This document shows positions 50,429 to 55,465 of a DNA stretch of 55,465 nt, one piece after another; position 1 is the first letter of the stretch, and every line of letters starts with the position of its first letter. Source of the DNA: Staphylococcus pseudintermedius (GTDB lineage: Bacteria; Bacillota; Bacilli; Staphylococcales; Staphylococcaceae). The translations under genes and the position numbers were made by a program. The notes beneath the pieces are model-generated. The model searched no databases and was not told the origin of the DNA. It was given only the letters and a program-made list of their open reading frames with translations. The stretch covers positions 1-55,465 of the forward strand of contig NZ_MLGE02000015.1 in NCBI RefSeq assembly GCF_001792775.2. Direction: 5' to 3'.

Positions 50429-52333
50429 CTATACTTCTTCTTTACGTACTAAATCTTCTACTAAACGATGATAAAAGTTTTGTAACTCCGCACCGCTTCG
50501 TCGCCAATCCAGTACATCTTTACCAGTAAAGTCAGTATGGTCCCATCCCTTTAATGTTGGCGTGACTTGCCAGATCCCCTTAACAGCTGGCGCAGTAAAA
50601 TCGACAAACTCAAACGCTTCATCTTCAGGGTGCTGTGATGAAATAACTGAAACGAGGCCATCATTCTCTCTCCAAGCGGGGTTCTCTGTCATACCGATTA
50701 AGTCACCAGTCAAGACGTGCGCAATATTCATGTAAGGATGTGCAATTTGTGTACCAAAAATCGTTTCATATGTGGCAGAGCCTGTATACGTCTTGTAATA
50801 AATATTAGGATTCAAATCTGTACGTGCGTTAAGTTTTTTCGCTCCTTCACGAGTTAAATCGTACAATGCCGTATCTTGAGATGTAAAAAGAGGGCTTTTG
50901 CTAGCACGTTTTGCATATTCAGCGTAGGTTTCCCCTTCACGTTGCTCTAATCCCCAATGCTTTAAGCCATAATCTATAGTCTGTCCTGTACGCCCTGCAA
51001 ATACATTGTACTCATATAGCAAGCGTTTAATGATTTCTGTATTACCTAAATCATCTGACGCAACAGTCCCATCATGTGGCGTCGCAATTGTCGTAATCGA
51101 AGTAATTCTATTATCTTGATTGCCTTGGAAAAGTTCACTGATTGTGCCACCGTACTCTTTTTGGTACGCCATTTCTTCTAAATCTCCGTTACGCAATAAT
51201 TGTTCTAAAAGGCGAATTGTTTGTCCGCCCATACTATGACCTACTAAATGTATTTTTTGATCTGAGTGCCAATTAGGTAAAATACCTTCATATGTTTTAC
51301 CGTAACGTTGATGACCGTATTTTGCTGCGTGCGCCGCCCCGTAGTCAACGATACCGCCTTTAATATAAGCGTATAATTCAGCAGCACGTGCCCAGTTACT
51401 TCCAAATGCACTTACGCTCGCTTCAAATACGTTATAACCCGCATGACGCAGTTCTTCAATCATTTTGTATTTTGTCCCGCCCCAATAATTCGAACCTTTC
51501 GGCGCATTATCACCTACTAAGCCAGAAAAGCCATGAACAAAAATGATTGGATCTTTATGCTTCCACTTGTTTTCAACAGCCGATTTATCAAGTTTTGTTA
51601 TAGTCGGTGCTGAAGTTGCTTGTGTTTCACTGTGTGTCGTTAGACGCGGTGAGGGGGTGTTTATTTTTGAATCTGGTACAACGCCTTTATTCCTTTTATC
51701 AGCGTCTGTCGGTGCAACGTCTTCTGTTGATGCCTCTACCACTTTAGGAGCCTGTTTAACCTCTCTCGTAATATACTTGTCTTTATGTTGTTGTTCTACT
51801 ACCGAAAAATCTGACTGTGGTCGTTGTGCATGTTTTGTTTGTTCTTTTGCTTCTTTATTGTCATTTTCAATAGCTGAAAACTCAGAATCTAACTCTGGCT
51901 TTTGTGTTAATTGAGTATGGCTATCTTCTGTTTTTACAGGCGTGGCTTCGTTAGATTGATCTTTAGGAACTCGCGGTGATGGTGGAACTGTACCATATAT
52001 TTTTTCATTGTCGAGTTCTTTAGATACAGTTGTTGTATCTGAAGAGCGTGTATATGTATGAAGGTGGTCAACAGAAGCTTTTTTTGTCGTTTCTCGTTCA
52101 TGATTTACAACAGTCGGAGCATCATGACGCGTGGGTTCATCTCCATCTTTCTGTTGGTAGAGTGATAATTCCTGTTGTTTGGCTACAACTCCTACGTCTT
52201 GAGATGCACTTCTTTCTGCTGCTTTTCCGTCGTGCCCTGCGAACATCAACAACCCCGATGCAATTAAAATCGATGAAACACCCATTGGTCGTTTTCTCAG
52301 TGCAAAAGTGTTACGTTTATTAATTTTATGCAA
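50429..52333 (-). CDS. Secreted triacylglycerol lipase with long propeptide
   Basis: 634 aa, typical staphylococcal lipase. The start is TTG at 52333, with AAGGGGG 7 nt upstream and no better ATG. The signal peptide carries a YSIRK-like stretch (FALRKRPMGVSSILIASGLL). The propeptide of about 230 residues is rich in Glu, Lys and Thr. The mature lipase has IFVHGFSGL (oxyanion region), nucleophile motif LVGHSMGGQTIRLLE (Ser about 366), TTIATPHDGT, and the C-terminal WDHTDFTG supplying the catalytic His. Hydrolyses host triglycerides outside the cell; released fatty acids could feed the fadXDEBA enzymes. No terminator was confirmed at its 3' end. Confidence 0.92.
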   Translation of the reverse strand: MHKINKRNTFALRKRPMGVSSILIASGLLMFAGHDGKAAERSASQDVGVVAKQQELSLYQQKDGDEPTRHDAPTVVNHERETTKKASVDHLHTYTRSSDTTTVSKELDNEKIYGTVPPSPRVPKDQSNEATPVKTEDSHTQLTQKPELDSEFSAIENDNKEAKEQTKHAQRPQSDFSVVEQQHKDKYITREVKQAPKVVEASTEDVAPTDADKRNKGVVPDSKINTPSPRLTTHSETQATSAPTITKLDKSAVENKWKHKDPIIFVHGFSGLVGDNAPKGSNYWGGTKYKMIEELRHAGYNVFEASVSAFGSNWARAAELYAYIKGGIVDYGAAHAAKYGHQRYGKTYEGILPNWHSDQKIHLVGHSMGGQTIRLLEQLLRNGDLEEMAYQKEYGGTISELFQGNQDNRITSITTIATPHDGTVASDDLGNTEIIKRLLYEYNVFAGRTGQTIDYGLKHWGLEQREGETYAEYAKRASKSPLFTSQDTALYDLTREGAKKLNARTDLNPNIYYKTYTGSATYETIFGTQIAHPYMNIAHVLTGDLIGMTENPAWRENDGLVSVISSQHPEDEAFEFVDFTAPAVKGIWQVTPTLKGWDHTDFTGKDVLDWRRSGAELQNFYHRLVEDLVRKEEV

Positions 52334-52592
52334 TTGTATTCCCCCTTGAAATTTAATGGTGACACTCCCAATATAACAAATCCATCTGTATATAGTTAAA
52401 GTTTCTCCTAACTGTATTATTTCTATGCTTAACTGTAAATCTATTTTATATTTTAAATTTTAGATTTGGCATTATAATTTAATTTACACAAAAGCTCCAG
52501 TCCTATATATTTAATAATTAGTTAATAGTAATTGTAAGTGTGAAACTATAAAATGTAAGGATAAATTGATTTTATTTCATTGGAGGAACACC

Positions 52593-53087
52593 ATGGCTTT
52601 TATTATTTTATTGATTTTCTTTATCATTCGTCTTTTTAGCCTTGCTATTTCTATCAAACATTCAAAACAACTTGTACAACAAGGGGCACAGGCATACGGC
52701 GAAAAGAATTCGAAATGGTTGGCCATCACACATATTTTAATTTATGTTGGTGCGGCAATCGAAACATTATTGAACCATGATACATGGAGCATAGTAAATA
52801 CTGTAGGTCTAATCATCATTGTACTGGCTTACCTCGTTTTATTCCATGTCATTAAAACACTAGGACCGATTTGGACTTTGAAGTTGTATATTTTACCAGA
52901 CCACCCTATCATTCGCTCTGGTTTATACCGCGTCACTAAACATCCGAACTACTACTTGAATATTATCCCTGAATTAATTGGTGTTCTGTTACTTACACAT
53001 GCGACATACACAGCTATCTTATTAATTCCATACGCTTACTTCTTATTCGTTCGTATTCGTCAAGAAGAAAAGCTGATGTCACTCTAA
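52593..53087 (+). CDS. Isoprenylcysteine carboxyl methyltransferase (ICMT)-family membrane protein
   Basis: 164 aa from ATG at 52593 (GGAGG 6 nt upstream). About four or five membrane helices. The C-terminal signature HPIIRSGLYRVTKHPNYYLNIIPELIG and RIRQEEKLM matches the ICMT/PEMT-like methyltransferase family, where the conserved His-Pro and Glu bind S-adenosylmethionine. Bacterial members are mostly of unknown substrate. Monocistronic, divergent from the lipase. Confidence 0.82.
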   Translation: MAFIILLIFFIIRLFSLAISIKHSKQLVQQGAQAYGEKNSKWLAITHILIYVGAAIETLLNHDTWSIVNTVGLIIIVLAYLVLFHVIKTLGPIWTLKLYILPDHPIIRSGLYRVTKHPNYYLNIIPELIGVLLLTHATYTAILLIPYAYFLFVRIRQEEKLMSL

Positions 53088-53092
53088 AACAA

Positions 53093-53143
53093 GAGCACAT
53101 GTTGAAAGCTTTCTTTTTTCATTTCGACATGTGCTGTTCTTTT
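53093..53143 (+). terminator. Terminator of the ICMT-family gene
   Basis: AGCACATGT with TGAAA pairs with TTTCGACATGTGCT, followed by GTTCTTTTCT, beginning 6 nt after the stop codon. Confidence 0.75.
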
Positions 53144-53313
53144 CTGTTGCCTTCACTAATTACAACAACTTACATAGACTTGAGTCATACCATATTTTGA
53201 CTATTATATACTTCCTATTTCTCCAATTCCTGTATCAATTGTCCCCTTTCTCGACGTGATCCATCAATTACTTGTACCAACGATATAAGCTAGGTCTACT
53301 TTCCTTTCAAAGT

Positions 53314-53349
53314 GCAAAAAAGACCTAGAACGATGACGCTCTAAGTCTC
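53314..53349 (-). terminator. Terminator of the nat gene
   Basis: On the minus strand AGACTTAGAGCG pairs with CGTTCTAGGTCT (one G-U and minor mismatch), loop TCAT, then TTTTTTGC. It lies 50 nt past the nat stop. Confidence 0.75.
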
Positions 53350-53398
53350 TTGAATCAATATTGTTTTGATTTACCACCTTTTACTTTTCCGTTGATGC

Positions 53399-54187
53399 TT
53401 ATTCTTCACTTTCTAAACGTGGAATAACAATATCCATATCGAAATACTTTTTCAAAAAGTGTCTATAATTGTTAGATGTGACAGGTGTTTTGTGTTTCCC
53501 TTTTTTGTCTGTCACTGTTAAGTTGCTTTGAGACATCGTCACACGTCCTGTCGAAGTAGGTTTTGTCACAATTAAGTGATTCACAAATGGAGAATCTGGA
53601 TGATGTTGATTGTATTCAAGTTTATCATCAAAGTCAGATAATGATCTGGGCTCAGTACTTGCTACAAATGATGTTTCCCAATGATCATCTTCATATTTTT
53701 GTATTTTAATGTCATCATCCACTCTCAATGCTCGATATACGCCGCTTTTATCTTCTACGGTCTCACTTCCATCATCAGTGACACGCATCGCTTTGACTGG
53801 GGATGCCCCACCAAAACCGACATCTGCAATATACATCTCTCCATCGATCATCACACCAAGCGATAGATGCGCACCCGCAATACTGCGACCTCCGTCTGGT
53901 GTATGCACAGTTGCAGAAAGGTATTGCGTTTCATAACCTTTAGCCTCTATATAAGCAGCAAAAAACGTATTCAATTCATAACAAAAGCCGCCACGACTTT
54001 GCTCAACAATTTTTTCAAATAATTCATTTAAATCAGTAGAAATTTCCACACCATTTTGAACAGATATATTCTCAAACGGGATATGATGCATAAATTGATA
54101 CATATATTCATTTAACGCTTCAACACGATTGACCGACAGCTTTTGCGCATCTATCTCTATTTTTTGATCTACTTTTTGTATATTCAT
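53399..54187 (-). CDS. nat: Arylamine N-acetyltransferase
   Basis: 262 aa from the third of three consecutive ATGs (54187), which sits 6 nt from AGGAGG; the longer in-frame start at 54250 lacks a ribosome site. Cys-His-Asp triad in place: RGGFCYELN, GAHLSLGV and YIADVGFGGASP. N-terminal HIPFENISVQNG is the usual NAT motif. Transfers acetyl groups from acetyl-CoA to aromatic amines or hydrazines in the cytoplasm; natural substrate unknown. Single gene with its own terminator. Confidence 0.93.
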   Translation of the reverse strand: MNIQKVDQKIEIDAQKLSVNRVEALNEYMYQFMHHIPFENISVQNGVEISTDLNELFEKIVEQSRGGFCYELNTFFAAYIEAKGYETQYLSATVHTPDGGRSIAGAHLSLGVMIDGEMYIADVGFGGASPVKAMRVTDDGSETVEDKSGVYRALRVDDDIKIQKYEDDHWETSFVASTEPRSLSDFDDKLEYNQHHPDSPFVNHLIVTKPTSTGRVTMSQSNLTVTDKKGKHKTPVTSNNYRHFLKKYFDMDIVIPRLESEE

Positions 54188-54406
54188 CATCATCCTCCTA
54201 CTCGTTCTTATGTGTCTGTTATTTATATTCCCTTTTTGATGAACATGCATTCATGCTTTAACCACCTCAATATCAACGCATTGATTCAAGAAAAAATGTC
54301 ACGTTAGGCACAACGTATCCATCATCAATCACACTGCACCTTAAAAAGGGGGGGCGAGCAAGCGACGCGCGATAGAATTCTCTTTTTTCTGTGTCCGTAT
54401 TCTTGA

Positions 54407-54559
54407 CGAAGATCTAATACTCTTTATAAAATTAATGGTGGCGGAAGAGGCAGAGCTATTAGAAGAATTGGAGAATTCACACGCGACTATATAATAGCTA
54501 AAGGCATAGATCATGCTGGCGAAATCTATAAAGCCGCTAAAAAAGCTTATAATGCATAA
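54407..54559 (+). pseudogene. C-terminal fragment of a toxin- or bacteriocin-like protein
   Basis: After an in-frame TGA (54404-54406) a frame stays open for 50 codons, with no usable start codon. It reads NGGGRGRAIRRIGEFTRDY then IIAKGIDHAGEIYKAAKKAYNA and stops at 54559, 31 nt before a strong terminator. The Gly-rich basic start and amphipathic Ala/Lys helices look like the end of a membrane-active peptide or polymorphic toxin C-terminus, but I cannot assign a family. The upstream part is lost or frame-shifted. A small membrane protein follows after the terminator. Confidence 0.45.
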
Positions 54560-54590
54560 TGTAATAAGAATATTATTTACTTAACTATAC

Positions 54591-54633
54591 GCACTTCTAA
54601 AATTGAATTACTTTAACTTTAGGAGTGCTTTTT
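54591..54633 (+). terminator. Terminator after the toxin-like fragment
   Basis: GCACTTCTAAA (54591-54601) pairs fully (one G-U) with TTTAGGAGTGC (54618-54628), followed by TTTTT. Confidence 0.85.
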
Positions 54634-54714
54634 AAATCATTCTATTCTTCGTTGTGATCATAAAGTATAATTAATTTTATTGTTTATTTTTCATTAAAAA
54701 CTAGGGGGCTAATA

Positions 54715-54897
54715 ATGAATGATAGAAAAAAAGAAATATTAATTTTTGCCTTACTATTACTTTTTAGTAGTAGTATTAGTATTTGGTCTTTCATTACAGA
54801 ATCTTTTGCAACATTTGTTATTATGGGGCTTTTTGCAATTCGCATGATTTACGACATTATTAAGACAATATTCAACAAGAATGATAATACATATTAA
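54715..54897 (+). CDS. Small two-helix membrane protein
   Basis: 60 aa, ATG preceded by AGGGGGC about 6 nt upstream. Two hydrophobic segments (about 8-24 and 31-47) separated by SFITESFA, with charged ends (NDRKKE and KTIFNKNDNTY). Size and topology resemble small bacteriocin-immunity or toxin-immunity proteins, and it follows a toxin-like fragment, but no family motif is visible. Could also be an unrelated membrane miniprotein. Confidence 0.6.
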   Translation: MNDRKKEILIFALLLLFSSSISIWSFITESFATFVIMGLFAIRMIYDIIKTIFNKNDNTY

Positions 54898-55120
54898 GCA
54901 TAAATATTTTGAAATTAAATACAATAATTACAAATATTTTCATCTCTTTAAAAAAAGAACTACTTATACTAACTTTTTTCATTCGTATACATCATCAACA
55001 GTTTGAGGTACTCTCCATTGTTTGAAAAAAACGTGCAAGACTGCTGAGTTGTAAAGTTGCAAACAAAAGTATGTCTTTTAACTTTAAGAGTAACCACTGC
55101 TTAACGCATTAACTGTAAGA

Positions 55121-55275
55121 CTTGCGGGGGCAGTACAGAAATCTTTGTTATACATGAGATTTCCGTACTGCTCCCAAAATCCACTAACACCCCAACAAAT
55201 GTAACAGTTTTTTCAAGCGTTAGTGAGTTGGAGGGGCCCGATTAGACCACAGCCCTAGGAAAGCACAGCGTGGTT
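55121..55275 (-). repeat. Dispersed intergenic hairpin repeat, copy 2 (inverted)
   Basis: Minus-strand reading matches copy 1 (3407-3560): a GTGCTTTCCTAGGG block, then GGATTTTGGGAGCAGTAC, then GTACTGCCCCCGCAAG. The two hairpin arms (55125-55143 and 55156-55176) pair almost perfectly. Confidence 0.8.
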
Positions 55276-55335
55276 GTGTAATCAAAGACTATGAACTACC
55301 ATGTATCAATCATATTAAACATACTAATAACAAAA

Positions 55336-55465
55336 ATCGAGTAGGAGAATAGCCATTAATTGACTACTCGTCCTCTCACACCACCGAGCGTACGGTTCCG
55401 TACTCGGCGGTTCAATATCTTGCGTAAGCCAACTCTGCAAGCTGGGCTAATGGTATTAATCCCCA
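55336..55465 (-). other. 3' end of a group II intron (domains V and VI)
   Basis: On the minus strand 55411-55380 folds as domain V: a 9-bp lower helix ACCGCCGAG/CUCGGUGGU, a 2-nt CG bulge on the 3' strand, and an upper helix UACG/CGUA with a GAAC tetraloop. Next is domain VI (stem CGAGTAG/CTACTCG, 55370-55338). The intron probably ends at CGAT near 55336. The rest of the intron and its reverse transcriptase lie to the right, outside the window. Confidence 0.85.
55412..55465 (-). CDS. Last codons of the group II intron-encoded protein (partial)
   Basis: The frame entering from the right edge reads WGLIPLAQLAELAYARY and stops with TGA at 55412-55414, directly before domain V. This is where an intron-encoded reverse transcriptase/maturase ends in compact bacterial introns. 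Only 17 residues are visible. Confidence 0.65.
   Translation of the reverse strand, partial: WGLIPLAQLAELAYARY

Noticed and set aside
54435..54495. Frame starting MVAEEAELLEELENSH at 54434
   Set aside because: Only 19 codons, no ribosome site; the frame ending KKAYNA has far more protein-like sequence.

Overview
The window is low-GC Firmicutes DNA and reads as a Staphylococcus chromosome. The clearest signs are a YSIRK-type surface protein, a SraP-type serine-rich-repeat adhesin with its accessory Sec locus, a staphylococcal lipase, a fadXDEBA block and a staphylococcal-type malate:quinone oxidoreductase. Gene neighbours and the style of the dispersed repeats suggest a species of the S. intermedius/pseudintermedius/delphini group. 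That species placement is inference; the genus is well supported.

Layout. 1-2050 (-): N-terminal two thirds of a wall-anchored lectin-type surface protein, cut by the window edge. 2051-3900: long non-coding stretch with nested inverted repeats, an orphan + strand terminator and one copy of a dispersed hairpin repeat. 3908-6252 (-): ribose regulator and kinase (rbsR-rbsK) followed by a dead rbsD. 6522-8570: three single genes (thiol-redox protein, small P-loop kinase-like protein, DUF4242 protein). 8741-12275 (+): an SsuBAC/TauBAC-type ABC importer with an acyl-CoA-dehydrogenase-like flavoprotein, probably for an organosulfur or related small molecule. 12620-13792 (+): MFS transporter. 14080-21944 (+): complete fatty-acid beta-oxidation operon fadX-D-E-B-A with a cre-like site on its promoter.

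22006-46986 (-): accessory secretion and glycosylation locus in the order sraP, secY2, asp1, asp2, asp3, secA2, gtfA, gtfB. GtfA/GtfB glycosylate the Ser/Thr-rich adhesin in the cytoplasm, Asp1-3 modify it and bring it to SecA2, and SecY2 is the membrane channel. The adhesin is intact and very large (4798 aa, about 14.4 kb). It carries a short ligand-binding-like region unlike that described for S. aureus SraP. Its serine-rich stalk goes from basic to acidic. Near the wall there are 13 copies of a roughly 80-residue module containing a less serine-rich, apparently three-helix unit.

47743-49351 (+): malate:quinone oxidoreductase and a 33-aa membrane-type small protein. 49712-50304 (-): YefM-YoeB type toxin-antitoxin pair beneath a perfect 20+20 bp palindrome; the toxin lacks the usual C-terminal His. 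50429-52333 (-): secreted lipase. 52593-54187: ICMT-family membrane protein (+) and arylamine N-acetyltransferase (-). 54407-54897 (+): start-less C-terminal fragment resembling the end of a toxin or bacteriocin, then a small two-helix membrane protein. 55121-55465: second copy of the dispersed hairpin repeat in opposite orientation, and the 3' end (domains V and VI) of a minus-strand group II intron with the last codons of its encoded protein.

I see no tRNA, rRNA or CRISPR array.
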